From: Entophlyctis helioformis
Lineage: Eukaryota > Chytridiomycota > Chytridiomycetes > Chytridiales > Chytriomycetaceae
Length of the DNA: 64,000 nucleotides
Assembly (NCBI GenBank): GCA_025526915.1
Contig: JAHLKH010000145.1
Location: forward strand, 1-64,000
Direction: 5' to 3'
A program made the position numbers and the translations under genes. How positions within the stretch are numbered: the stretch's first letter is position 1; every line of letters begins with the position of its first letter. The notes below the pieces were generated by a model that worked only from the letters and a program-made list of their open reading frames with translations, had not been told where the DNA came from and did no database searches. This document shows, one piece after another, positions 39,201-51,163 of this stretch.

Positions 39201-41251
39201 GCTTGCCACCAAAGCCCCAGGTGGCACCAGCCGGACGGCGCAGCCACTTTGGCGGCCTGGGCAGCACAAAGACGGGATCCGAGGTCTCGTTGAGGTGGTG
39301 GTTCTGGCGGCCGACCTGGGCAAAGGGATCGTCGTCGTTGACGGGCTCAGAGGGCACCGGCGAGAAGGCGTCCAAGTGGGCCGGGCTGCTGTCGCCGGCC
39401 ACATTCTGCAGCGAGTGGATGGCGACGCGGCCGTCAAACGAGGCGACTGCGGTCAGATCGGGGTTCTTTGGACACCATTGGGCGTCAAAGGACCAGTTTG
39501 CCGAGTGCGACAGATCGCCAATGGCCTCGCCGAGCGTGGCGTCCCACACGATGGTGCGGTTGTCCTTGCCACACGACATGAGCAGGTCCGAGTCCTTTGG
39601 GCACCAGGCGACGGACAGAATGCCCTTGGCGTGTCCTGCCAGCGACTTTTTGCGCACGACGATTGACAGCCAGGTCAGTTCCAGATGGATGCTAGCGATG
39701 GATATTGCAGGCATGCGTGCATGCACGCGTGTGTGCACAGTGCGACAGAGAGCCAAGACAACACGACTAGAAGACACGACTAGAACAACTCACACGCTGG
39801 GGAGCCGAGGCATTGCGCAGGTCCCACATGAGAAGCACGGGGTTCTGATCGTCGTCGGCGGCAGTGACCATCTGCGTGGGCATGTCGGGGTTCCAGGCCA
39901 GAGCAGTGATGGGACGGCGGCCGCCCGGGTATGCGATCTTGATGAGCTCCTTGCGGGTGCGCAGGTCCCACACGACGGTGTAGCCGTTGTTCGAGGCCGA
40001 GCCCAGGATGTGCGGCACCTGCCTGTTCCACGCGAGCGTGGTGATGTCCTCGAGCCGCTGGGAGCGGCCGCCGGGCGAGTATGGCTTGGACGGGTTGTTG
40101 AGATCCCACACGAGAATCTGTCGAGCGGCGGCATGGCCAGCATGTCAGTCTGGTGCTGCCCAGCGTGGTCCAGCGAGTCCAGTGTCGTCCAAGCGAGTGC
40201 AAGCTCGCCCAAGCTCGCCCATGCATCTGCTGCTGGGATCGGATGCCAGAATATAGCAGCAGCGGCAGCGATTGATAGCAGGACGGCACGGCACGGCACG
40301 GCAAGCAGAGCGCACGCACCTCGCCGTCGGTGGCGCCCGAGGCCAGCAGGTTGCTCTGCAGGGGATTGAAGTCGAGGCCGCGCACAGGGCCCGAGTGCGA
40401 CGAGGCGGCGCGGTGCAGCAGGGCGTCCTTGGGCTTGGCGGCCATGATGAGCGACGGGCTCCAGATGTCCAGCTCGCCGTTCTCCTTGCCGCCGGCGATG
40501 ACGCCGAGGGCCGTTGTGTTGGCGAGCCCGGGCGAGCCCCACACGAGGCGGTTGAATCTGGCGTGTGTGTGTGTGTTGGCGTATGTGCGTGTGCGTGTCA
40601 GTGCGTGTCAGTCGTCGTGTGTGTGCGTGTGTGTTGTAGAAGGCAGCGTGTGTGCTGCTGCTGCCAGACACAAAGCAAGACCAGGCCACGCCACGCCGGG
40701 CAAGGCCACGCCTTGTGCTGCACAGAAGGGCCAGGAGGCGGCCGGCGAGCCCGTGGCGCTGGCGCTGGCGTTGATTCTCACGATGAGTGGGGCGGGGCGG
40801 GCTGGCGGGCTGGCTGGCTGGCTGGCGGGCGTGTCGCATGAGAGCACGACTAGGCAGACGGCTGCAGACCGACAGGCAGCCACATAGGCGGCCACATAGA
40901 CCACTACAACGCACAGACAGCCACAGACAGCCACGTCGATAGCACAGACAACTGCAGCCACGCAGCATAGACAGCGCACCTTGCGTTGACCGACACCGCG
41001 CCGACTCTGCGCAGCGACAGCGGGCCGTTGGACGCCGTCGAGTCCCGTCGGGTCGTCGTGGTGGTCGTGGTCGTGGTTGCTCCTGCAGCCGGGGCCGGGG
41101 CCAGGTTGAGGTCAAACAGCTCCAGCTCGGTCGTCGACGAGAACGACACGTCGAGGGCGCCCGCGACCGTGCCCAGCGCCAGCAGCACCGAGTCCTGCGT
41201 GCCCGGCGACCACGCCAGCGTCGAGTTGCGCTCGATCCTGCGAATCTTCAT
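35944..41251 (-). CDS. SEC31: COPII outer-coat protein Sec31
   Basis: Exons begin [16 protein letters not shown], the typical Sec31 start, then [16 protein letters not shown] and FDLNL. WD40 repeats follow: [87 protein letters not shown] and [20 protein letters not shown]. The alpha-solenoid part contains [20 protein letters not shown] and [22 protein letters not shown] long Pro/Gln/Gly-rich linker with several polyQ runs (about 37400-37560 and 36230-36270) precedes a second helical region ([20 protein letters not shown]). The C-terminus is Pro/Gln/Met-rich, ending at 35944. Sec31 with Sec13 forms the COPII cage at ER exit sites; the Pro-rich region activates Sar1. Length is about 1,450-1,500 residues, slightly above yeast Sec31. 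The last-exon acceptor (about AAAAAG) is uncertain. Confidence 0.93.
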
Positions 41252-41354
41252 TGCGAGTTGCGAGTCGCTGCAAGAGTCGAGTCGTCTGCGTGTTTGCTTA
41301 CGCCACGCCCTCGCTCGCTCGCTTTACCAAACGCGACCATAAGTGCCGGACTGC
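41252..41354. promoter_or_regulatory. 103-bp bidirectional promoter of SEC31 and TRM3
   Basis: Only 103 bases separate the two start codons. The spacer has GAGTTGCGAGTCG-like direct repeats overlapping the SEC31 start and GCTCGCTCGC near the TRM3 side. No TATA-like or CACGTG box is present. The 5' UTRs must be very short or overlap. Confidence 0.5.
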
Positions 41355-44300
41355 ATGCACAGCCTTGACAGCATGCACGGCTCGCCCGACTCGCACGGCC
41401 CGCCGGTGGTGCACACTGCCACCGCGGCTACTACAACCACAACCACAACCACAGCCGCCACAACTGCTGCCGCCATGTGCCTGCAGCTGCTGTCGTCGGC
41501 CCAGCTGGCCTCGCTCGTGCCCGCCTGCCTGCCTCGCGCTCACGCCAACCCAGACTCGCTCGCCTCGCTCGACCCGCTGCTGCGCGAGCTGCTCGCCCGC
41601 TCGTCGGCCCCGCCTGCTGCCCCTGCTGCTCCTGCTGCCCCTGCAGACACCGCCGCCCTCGACTCGGCCCTCGCTTCCGTTCTCCGCGCCGTCGTCCTCC
41701 CGTTCCTCGCGTCATCGCTGCCCTCGTCGTCCGTGCAGTCAACCGCCTTGTGGATCGCTGCCCTCGCCGTCCGCTGCCCGCCCGCCCTGCTGTCCGGCCC
41801 CGTCATGGCCCACATCAGGGCCACCATCGCCCTGTGCATCAGACGCCCGCTCCGCCTGGTCGGCCTCTCGTCCGACTCATATGTCCAGACCTCCCAGTCC
41901 GACTACGACACGATCGGCTACTCCGACCTGCTGGCCGCCGACGGCACTGACTGGCTGCCGCTGCCTTCGGCCTCTGAGCATGACAGCATCGGCTGCGACA
42001 GCGCCGTCACCAGCAGCAGCACCGCGTCGCTCGATGCCCTGCATGTCTGCATGCACGTCGCCTCGGCAATCGTCGCCTCATGGTCTGCCATCGCTCCCAC
42101 CGCTTCAGATCCAGATCCAGGCGTGGCAGACTGCCGCGTCGCATCCACCGTCTCGATGATCGTGGCGTCGCTGGTCCTTCTTGCCAATACCGACCCTCGC
42201 ATCAGCGCATCGGCTGCGTCGCTGCTGTCGGCCTGCTTTACAGCCCTGCGCGCGCTGTCGCTGCCCGTGTCGCGCGTATGGGCTGCTCGGACATCCACCC
42301 ATCTGCTCGTGTCTTGCGCTCGTCTGCCTCCCTCGCACCCCATCCACTCGGACGTCCAAGGCGTTCTGTGCAGGCTCTTTGACTGCTGGATGGGTCTGAC
42401 CAAAATCTCCAGCACAGCCTACGTCTACAGCCATGCCAGTGTGTTGGTCGATCTGCGCAGAGACCGCCGTGTGTACGAGGTCATCCAGCAGGGCCTGCGT
42501 GGGACCCACAAGACGGCGCTCAAGTACGCGCAACACCTGCTGAAGCGCATCGTGTTCTTTTCGCAGAGCTATGACTGCTCTACCGACACGGCCTGGCCAG
42601 ATCTCTTTTCATGGCCAGACTTGGATCCGAGCCCGGAATCATCTGCTCATAACGCCGCCAACCCAACGACTCTGTCCGCAGTCAAGCAGCAAGGGAAGCA
42701 GAAGAAGCGGCCAAAAGGCAAGCCGGCAGCAGCAGACAGCGATGGCGACGGCACCTCGCGGACACCAGCAACCCCGTCAACGGCCGCGCCATCAGCTGCT
42801 TCCGTTGCAGCAAAGATGTGGGAAGAGTACTTTGTCGTGTTCGAGACGATTCAAGAGCAGTACGTGCACCTGCTTGAACCGCAGCTCCCCAAGATCCTCG
42901 CTCTGCTGCGCCAGCGGCCGACCTCCTCGCCATCTCATCCGACCCTCTCGCTGCACGAGTCGTGGTGGACCGTGCTGCTCGAACGCGGTCTGCGCAACCA
43001 AGCACACAACATCAAGAAGCGCATGATCGAGTTTGTGCTGTCGGTGCGCGACAGCAGCCTTCTGGCTGTGATGTCGCGGGACTCTGGCTTCGTGACGCGT
43101 GTCGTGCTGAGCGAGATGGACGAGACGGCGCTGTACAGTGTGCCGGGTCTGGGCGTGTACGTGTCGCCTGTCGGTGAGCTCGTGGCCGAGTTTGTGGGCA
43201 GCGTTGCGACGGCCTACGGCGATCGAGCTGGCGACCTTGAGGCGTACTTGATGGCAACGGTTGGTGTGCTCGCAACCTACACGTGTCGGCTGGCCATCCT
43301 TTTCGTGCTACAGGGTCTGGCGTCGTTTGGCCGGTCTGCGTCTGCAGCAGGCAGCAGAGTGCGGTGTTTGGGGAACGATCAAGTGCGCGTGATGACACAC
43401 CTGCTCGTCGGTGAGCGTGCACTTGCCATCTACAAGTACGTTTGTGCTGGCGCGTTGCTTGGCTGCAGAGTAGACAAAAGTAATTGAACGACTGTTGAGC
43501 AGGAACCTCGATACGCGCCATCTGATTGCGACGTATGCGCTGGATGTGTTGATGACACTGTCGGACACGCCATCGCTCGACTATCGCGTCATTGCACAGG
43601 CACTCGTCGAATTCTCGCGTGACACGCTATGGACACACCCACTGCTGCCTGAACACAACCGCGTGAGATCATGGCTCTTGGCCGACTATAGCAACGAGGC
43701 AAGTCCACCCTGCCCTCGTCGGCTACCCACGAGACTGACACGCATCCGTGAACGCAGGCTTCTCTGCGAGCCACAGTCGAGTCTGAGATGCGTGCGTTTC
43801 TGGCATCACGCGGCACAGACGACGAAACGCATGACAACACACTCAGCGCTGCAGACACCGACATGGCCGAATCGATCACGGTCATGACGCTGTACACCAT
43901 GTCGGCCACCGACTCGTTGGCCGAGCGCTTGTCGCCACTGATTGACCAGCTGTCGCGGCTCGACAGCCCCTACCAACCGCCAGGCGTGCGCCACAGGACC
44001 CTGCGATTGCTGGGTACGCTGCTGCGGTCACTGCGGCACAACACAACCAGCCACCCCACACACTCGCTGTGTCTGTCACTTAGCCAGTTCAGCCAGCTCC
44101 TGTCGTTTCTCGAGAGCGAGCTGATGCGCGGTGCGTTGGCCATGTCGACCCAGTCGCTAGGCGTGGACGCGTATGTCGAGATTCTCGAGGGCGTGCTGGA
44201 CCATGCTGGGCTCCCCGTCTATGAGGCTGTGGGAAAGATCAGCGAATGGAAGAGTGCAGCATTTGCGTCGCTCGGCCGCATCTGGCAATCAGGTACACGC

Positions 44301-47273
44301 TGGTGCAGACCGGGATTGAGTTGTGCGATGAACGCGACTGACGCGAGTGGCTAGGGATCACGGACACGAGCGTGACGGCGGTAGCTTACAGCCATATGCA
44401 GCTGTCCATCCTTGCCTTGCGTATCGCGAGCCAGCTCGGCGTCCCTGATCTCATCCAGGCGTCAGACATGGATCTTGCGTCTGCGATCCAGCGCGTCGAT
44501 CCGTTGCGTCTGCAGCCATCAGGCGGCACCGGCACCGGCACCGGCACCGACCGTCTCAACAAGCCGCGTCAACAGCTGTTGTCGTGCCGCACATCGCTCG
44601 TGCACGCCATACACCGTCTGTCGCACACGTCCGCGTCCAACACCAGGCTGACCGAGTCGTTTGAGTGGACGGTCGATGCCCTGTCGAGTGCTTCGTACAC
44701 CACATCTCCGCCGCTCATGCATCTGGCAGTGCATCTGTTGTCTGTCGGCGGCGTCGACTGGGTGTCGAGTGTGGCCGACCAAGTCGTGGCTGCCATGACG
44801 CACGCCGTGACGCTCCTCGAAGAGAACTGGTTCACATCCAAGGTGTGGACAAGCATGCTCGACGATCTGGCGTCGCTGGCCTTCCACAAGACCGTGCTGG
44901 CAAGTGCCACGCTAATGGCACCTGACAGTGGGTGGTCCATGGTGCTGGACACGCTCAACCGATGGGGCAGCACACGCATCGGCATCATGCCCGTTGCAGC
45001 TACACGGCTGCATGCAGTGTGGGTGCAAGGAATGTCAGATGGACCGCTACGTCGAGCTGCGCTGGATAGCATGGTGGCGAACATCGACTGGGTATGTCGG
45101 TTGCTGGTGTATGGGCCAGTACGCGACCAGGATGCCGTCGAAACAAGGCATATGGCCATGATCTCGCTCAAGATGACGCGTCCGACACTCAGTGCCACCG
45201 ACGAGGCGGGCCTGCGCGGCACGGCTGCCTGGAACTTTCATTGCAAGGACTATGTCGTGCGCGTGCTCGCAAACGACCTGTTGCTGCGGCTGCGGACAGA
45301 CGACCCTGATCACGTGGCCATCGCACAGACTGTGCTGCATCGACTGATTGGCAGCCAGCTACGCAAGAAGACGGTGGCGCAGTTCATCAACACGGTCGCC
45401 CATCGCCGTACTGTGAGCTTCCATCTCCTCCCTCCCGCGACCCTTTCAGCACGCTGCTCTTCCATTGTGACTCACACGTGTGATGCAGGTGCGCACTTGG
45501 ATTGCCATCCACATCCTGCTGCATTTTGTCACAGACGAGCAGGCAGCAGAAGTGTTCGAATCGTTTGTCGCTCTGATCATCCGCGAACAGCTGGCAGAGT
45601 CACGCGTGTACATTGAATGGGCCATCGCACGTCTCCTGGCCACCCATGTATCCCTCCACGAGCATTTCTGGGTGTACGTTGCCATGGTGCTCTGGATATC
45701 GGCGAATCTCTTGAGCGCATCCGCTCCACTGACACCACGACTCACCCGCATACATGTGCAGCCAACTGCGCAACTTTGAGATGCGTGCACACGCCATCTC
45801 TTCGCTGCTGGCTGTGGCTCTCCATGTCGGACCCGCCCTGAGCGAGGCAGACCAGCCGCTCTACTACCGCGCCATGGTTCAATCGTTTGTGCCATGGGCC
45901 ACCAGCCACCACTTCAACATGCGCGTGTATGCTCATTACGGGCTGTACGCAGTCCAGGCCGCGTGTCGATCATCCAGGTACATTCTGTAGTCTCACCTGG
46001 CTCTATTGTTGCCATACTGATCCCCGCCTCGTTCTCCATCTCACTTGCCGTGCACAGCCACCTGTCGGAAGTCCTGGACGGACTCGACTCGCTGGAGCCG
46101 CTGCTTGCGTTTGTGGCCACCAACGCAGATTGCGCCAAACACCGCCGCAGGATAGACGACATGTACTTTGGCGGAGGCGGGTTCTCCCTCACCACTGACC
46201 TGAATGTCGAGTTTCTGTTCCGGCGCGGACTGTCCCACCTTGACGTTGCGGACGATGAACGCATCTCTGCTGTGAGTGACGCGGGCAGGCATAAGAGTAT
46301 GTGCAAGGCTGGTGGCTCACATGGACGGCAAACAGATGGCATTTGTCAAGATTGGCGGTAGCGATGATGTGTACTCGATGCCGCTGGGGCTGGACACGGT
46401 AGCCGCAAGCTCGACTGTCCCACCCCATGCGACCACGGCTGTGGTTGCGGCAAGCGAGACACGCGAAACAGAAACGCCAGACGACCCGCAGCCGGGACGA
46501 GAAGACGTGTACGCGCAACGCAAGATGCTGCCGTGGGAGGTCCTCTTGCAGTCCAACATTGATCTGTCAGAGCGCGATTCGCAGTCTGTGGTAAGCGCAG
46601 CCACCTTGTCTCCTTTAGATGGCCGCACTGCACCGCATCGCACCACACAAACCCGCACCGCATAGAACCAACACGCCCCTCACCACCATCACACACAGCG
46701 CAAACGCAGCCCGCTCATCCTCATCGCGTCGCTCGTCTCCAAGCCACCCAACCTCGGCGGTCTCTGCCGCACCGCCGAGATCTTCAACGCCTCTCTCCTT
46801 GTTGTCGACAACCTGGCGATCCGGACCGACGCCACGTTCGCGGCCATGGCAGTGTCGGCCGACAAGTGGATGCCCATGTCGCAAGTGCGGGACCACGACC
46901 TGGCAGCGTACTTGGAAGCGTGCAAGGCGGACGGGTACGCGGTGGTCGGCGTGGAGCAGGCGAGCGGCAGCATCTCGCTGGAGCAGTTTGTGTTTCCCGA
47001 GAAAACCGTGCTGCTACTGGGTGGGTCGCTCTTCTTGGTGTCGATGCGTGCGTGCGAGTCGAGCATAGTTGCTGATGGGTTTGTGCACAAACAGGCAAAG
47101 AGCGCGAGGGGATCCCTGTCGAGCTCATGCATCTCCTTGACCACGTGCTGGAAATCCCGCAGTATGGCGTGATACGGTCACTCAACGTGCATGTGAGCGG
47201 TGCGCTCATCCTCTGGGAGTACGCCAAACAGCGCGCAGCAGCAGCAGCTTCATCAGCAGCGTCGTCATCTTGA
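41355..47273 (+). CDS. TRM3: tRNA (guanosine-18-2'-O)-methyltransferase Trm3 (TARBP1-like)
   Basis: A long helical N-terminal part (from [12 protein letters not shown] at 41355) is typical of Trm3 and TARBP1. It includes YKYAQ-type segments ([18 protein letters not shown]) and LNFLL-like helices over at least nine exons. The C-terminal SpoU/TrmH domain begins [20 protein letters not shown], then [14 protein letters not shown] (motif 1). It continues through [14 protein letters not shown] and [19 protein letters not shown] to motif 2 ([10 protein letters not shown]), [20 protein letters not shown] and motif 3 ([16 protein letters not shown]). These motifs form the SAM-binding trefoil knot. The enzyme methylates G18 of tRNAs in the cytoplasm. 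A short Ala/Ser tail ends at 47273, and AATAAA lies at about 47291. The gene shares a 103-base divergent promoter with SEC31. Several middle intron boundaries (46270-46350, 46590-46700) are approximate. Confidence 0.92.
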
Positions 47274-47501
47274 TTGTGGAGTGTGCAGCTTGAATAAAGG
47301 CCATGGCAACCTTTGCATCCAGCTGCCTGTCGCTGATGTTGAGATCCAGCAGTTTTGATGTCATGGGAGTCAGCCACCGCTGCAAGTGAGATGTGTGCCG
47401 GCAACCCTTCATCGCCACAAATCTCAACTCCCTGCACATTGCCACACGACCGCCAGCATAAAAGGGGCGTTGGATCCCTATACCATTCCTCACCCTTCAA
47501 A
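47274..47501. promoter_or_regulatory. Spacer with TRM3 polyadenylation signal and TATA-like box
   Basis: AATAAA at about 47291 follows the TRM3 stop. CATAAAAGGG at about 47456-47465 is a TATA-like element about 40 bases before the next start codon (47502), a spacing that suits a focused promoter. No other feature is seen. Confidence 0.5.
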
Positions 47502-48406
47502 ATGACGCCATTCTCCAACTTCGGCACCACTGCCACGATGCTTGTCCTGGGCTCGTCGCTCGCATCTGCTGCTCTCGTGCAAGTGTCGACACTCGGCGGC
47601 TCATCGTGCGCCACGGTGCTGTCGACCCGCACCATCGAGGCGTCGCTCTCTGGTGCACCCATCCAGTGCCTTGCCGGCGACACAGAATCGGCCTCGTCGT
47701 TCTTTGTGCTGTCGCCCACCAACGTGACGCTCGACGCCTTTGCTTGTCCGACGGCCAGCTGTGCACAGCCTGCGGCGTGCACCAAGGTGTACACGGCTAC
47801 GCAGGCTGCTCACGGCACGAGTGCCGGCTGCTCGCCAGTGTTCCGCATCGCCGACGACAGCCTGTCCAGGTATGTCGCCCGTTGATCTCCTTGCCCACAG
47901 ACTGTGGCTGAAAATGGGGCGGTTCAACATATTCGCAAATTTTCCACAACAGCCTGCCAATCAGCACCGTTGTGGCTGTCACGACGAACACGGCGACGCA
48001 GACGGACAACACGGGCTCGACCGCGGGCCTGTCGACGGGCCTGGTTCTGTTCGTGTTTGCGGTGTCGTTCCTCGCGTGGTACGGCCAACGACGCGGCTGG
48101 TGGAGCCAGGCGTGCGCCAAGAACATGTCGTCGCTGCCCGCCGCCGCGATGGAGGCCAAGGCCAAGGCCGACGAGGCGGCTGCCCGACAGGCCGCTGCCG
48201 AGGCGGGCGAGGTTTACGAGCAGCCGGCTCCCCAGCAGGGCCCGTCGACGACGGACAAGCTGATGGAGATGGCGCAGAAGGCGGGCAAGGACGCGGCCAA
48301 GACGGCGGTGCCCAAGAAGCCGGCGGCGGCAGCGACCAAGGGCGGCAACGGCAAGGCCAAGACCAAGACCAAGACCACGGCCAAGAAGGCCAAGAGCAGC
48401 GAGTAG
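47502..48406 (+). CDS. Single-pass membrane protein with signal peptide and Lys/Ala-rich tail, unrecognised
   Basis: Two exons, 47502-47870 and about 47952-48406, give about 275 residues. The N-terminus MTPFSNFGTTATMLVLGSSL looks like a signal peptide, with likely cleavage near ASA|AL. The ectodomain of about 120 residues has six Cys residues in close pairs (CPTASCAQPAACTK, SAGCSP) and many Ser/Thr, suggesting disulfides and O-glycosylation. One membrane helix, GLVLFVFAVSFLAWY, is followed by a basic/Ala/Lys cytosolic tail (KPAAAATKG, KAKTKTKTTAKKAKSS). The product is probably a cell-surface or secretory-pathway type I membrane protein. The family is not recognised. Confidence 0.7.
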
Positions 48407-48557
48407 GGCATGTGCACTACGATCGTTTTTACAATACACACACAACGTTTTCTCTTGCTTCTGAAGACTCTTGCAGCAAGTCGCGTGAGCGTGCTGTGTG
48501 CGACTTGCCATCGAATTCCACCGCATCGAATTCCACCGCATCGAATCTCATCGAGGC

Positions 48558-50978
48558 ATGCCGTCGGTGCGTCGAGTGCACGCTCTGGCTCGTGTCTCAC
48601 GGCTGTGTGGCCCATGTCTCACGGCTGCCTGGCTCACATCCCCGTGCCCTGCCTGCCCGCTTGCCTGCCTGCCCGCCCGCCCGCCTGCCTGTGAGCAGAA
48701 GGCCTCATCCAAGGCCAAGCGGACAGCCGCCAACCGCAAGCGCCAGCAGGCGCAGCACAACACAACCACGTCGCCAGCGTCACCGTCACCGTCACCTGCT
48801 CCCGCGCCCACGCCCACACCAGCGCCTAAGCAGCAAGCGGGCCACCAGACGGCCCAGCAGGCACGGGGCAGGCCGGCAGACACCAAGCCGCCCACCGGCC
48901 GCGCCGTGCCCAGCAAGGACGCATCCGCCGAGTCGTCGCCTGCCCGCTCGCTCACCGGCACAGACCTCGACTCGCTGACGTCGATGCCGCCCTCGGTCAC
49001 GGCATCGGTCACGGCGTCTCTCACGGCAAGTGCCTGGCTGTCTGCCCTCGCCCTCTTGCCCTCTTGCCCACGCTCTCTTGCCCTCTCGCCTGCTGTCCTG
49101 ACTCGTCCTGTTCCCGCGCCACCGCTCAATCATCTGCTCAGCCACTCCACGACCGCGACCGAGACCGCGACCGAGACCGAGACCTCATCGCACCAACCAT
49201 TCCGTCGTCGTCGGCTGTCCAGTCGCTCGCTTCATCCAAACACCCGCACAAAAAGGGTGCTCGGAGACACTCGTTCCGCTCGCGATCCTCGCCGCTCGAC
49301 TACGAGACGCTCGTCAGAGAGCAGAACCCCATGCGCGGCTTCTTTGTGCTCTTTTGGATGTTCATGGCTGCCTATGTGCTTACGACCGCGGTGCGCAACT
49401 ACAAGGCCGCCGGATCGGTCGTGTCGCTCGAGTTCTTTTACTTTTTCTCGCAGGACGCCTGGGCTCTGATCATTACAGACATGCTCATGGTGGGCTCCAT
49501 GTTCATGGCCGTTGTCGTGCAGCAGGCCATTGCGCGTGGCTCCGTCAAGAAGGAGTGGGCTCTGGCCATCCAGCATGTGTGGCAGTTGCTGTGGTTTTCC
49601 GGCTGCCTGTTTGCCGTGTTTGCCTTTGAGTGGCCGTGGGTACGTTGGTTCGCTTTGCGTTCATGGCTTGCCCTTGCTCGGTCATGGCCGACTCTGCTCA
49701 CACCGCCTGGATGGGCTCGACGCGATCCGACAGACGCAGAGCGGGTTTCTGGTGCTCCACTCGATCGCCATGCTCCTCAAGCAGCACTCGTACTACGCGT
49801 ACAACACCGAGCTGCATTTCAAGCTGGATCGCCTGCATAGCCTGCGCGCTCAGCTGTCTGCATCCAAAAAGGACGACGACAAGCTGCCAGAGAGCGACGA
49901 CGCCATCAATGCCATGCAGATCCAGGTGGCTGATCTCGAGCACGAGCTCGTCAAGCCGTCCGTGGCGTTCCCAGCCAACATCACGTTCTACAACTTTTTC
50001 GACTATCTGCTCGTGCCCACGCTCGTCTACGAGCTCGAATACCCTCGCACTGAAAAGTATGTCTATTCAGCCATCTGCCGTGTCGTTTGGATCTCCTTTT
50101 CCGTGTCTCGGCCAGCATATGGCTGACTTGCTGACCAACTTGCCGACCAACTTGCTGGCTGGCATTTGCCGATGTGCAGGTTCCGTCCGCTCTACTTTTT
50201 GGAAAAGGTCGTTGCCACGCTGAGCACGTTTGGTCTGCTGTACCTCACCTACGAGCACTACATAGTCCCCGTGATCCACGACATGCCCAACACCAACTTT
50301 GCCGAGTCCATCATCCATCTCGTCATGCCGTTCATGGTGTGCTACCTGCTCATCTTCTTCATCATCTTCGAGGTGAGTGTTTTATCCCATGCCCAGCTCA
50401 TCCATCGCTGTCTCGGCCAGAGCATGCGCTAATCACGACCCATTTCCGAACAGTGCATCTGCAATGCGTTTGCAGAGCTCACGCTGTTTGCGGACAGAGA
50501 GTTCTATGACGACTGGTGGAACTCGACCACGTTTGACGAATATGCGCGCAAGTGGAACAAGCCCGTGCACGAGTTTCTGCTCCGCCACATCTATCTCGAG
50601 GGCATCTCCACGTACAAGCTCTCAAAGAACGACGCCACGCTCCTGACGTTCTTCCTGTCGGCGTGTCTGCACGAACTGGTGCTGCTCGTCATTGGTCGGC
50701 GTCTGCGCTTCTACTTCTTTGGGCTGCAGATGTTCCAGATCCCGCTGATCTACTTTGCGCGCATCCCCGCAGTTAGGAAACAGCGTCTTTTCGGCAACTT
50801 GCTCTTCTGGTTCGGCATGTTCTTAGTACGTCCAGTCTGCCTCCACTCGTTACCATCGCTTGCTGGTTTCGAATGGCCATGGCGCTGACTGACTGGCTGA
50901 CTGACTGACTGACGCATTGGCTGTTGGCAGGGTCCGCCTTTGCTTGCCGTTGCCTACCTGCGCGAGCACTACGCGTAA
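48558..50978 (+). CDS. ARE2: Sterol O-acyltransferase (ACAT/ARE family), catalytic His present
   Basis: The start is inferred as a tiny first exon (ATG at 48558, MPS) spliced to KASSKAKRTAANRKRQQ. The N-terminus is hydrophilic and Pro/Ser-rich. MBOAT segments follow: SPLDYETLVREQNPMRGFF, FWMFMAAYVLTTAV, DMLMVGSMFMAVVVQQ, LHSIAMLLKQHSYYAYN, FYNFFDYLLVPTLVYELEYP, LEKVVATLSTFGLLYL and MPFMVCYLLIFFIIFE. The signature FYDDWWNSTTFDEYARKWN and VHEFLLRHIYLEG are intact. The active-site His lies in SACLHELVLLVIG. The end is GPPLLAVAYLREHYA. SOAT/Are enzymes in the ER esterify sterols (ergosterol or cholesterol) with acyl-CoA for lipid-droplet storage. A second paralogue lies beyond PNKP. ARE1 and ARE2 cannot be told apart here. 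Confidence 0.93.
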
Positions 50979-51163
50979 CAGCACCTCATCCCAGCCGCGC
51001 TTTCTCTTTCTCTCTCCCTCTTTTACATTTCCGTTCTAGACCTCATCCGTACACCTCCACCTCCACCTCCACCTCTTGTTTTTTCTGCTTCTGCGTCGTA
51101 TGCACAACACCACCACCACGCTCATCATCACACCGTGTCATCAATACAGCCATGTATTGCGCA

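Noticed and set aside
38557..40369. Two long overlapping plus-strand ORFs opposite SEC31 WD40 exons
   Set aside because: The minus-strand frame encodes clear WD40 repeats. The plus frames lack recognisable motifs.
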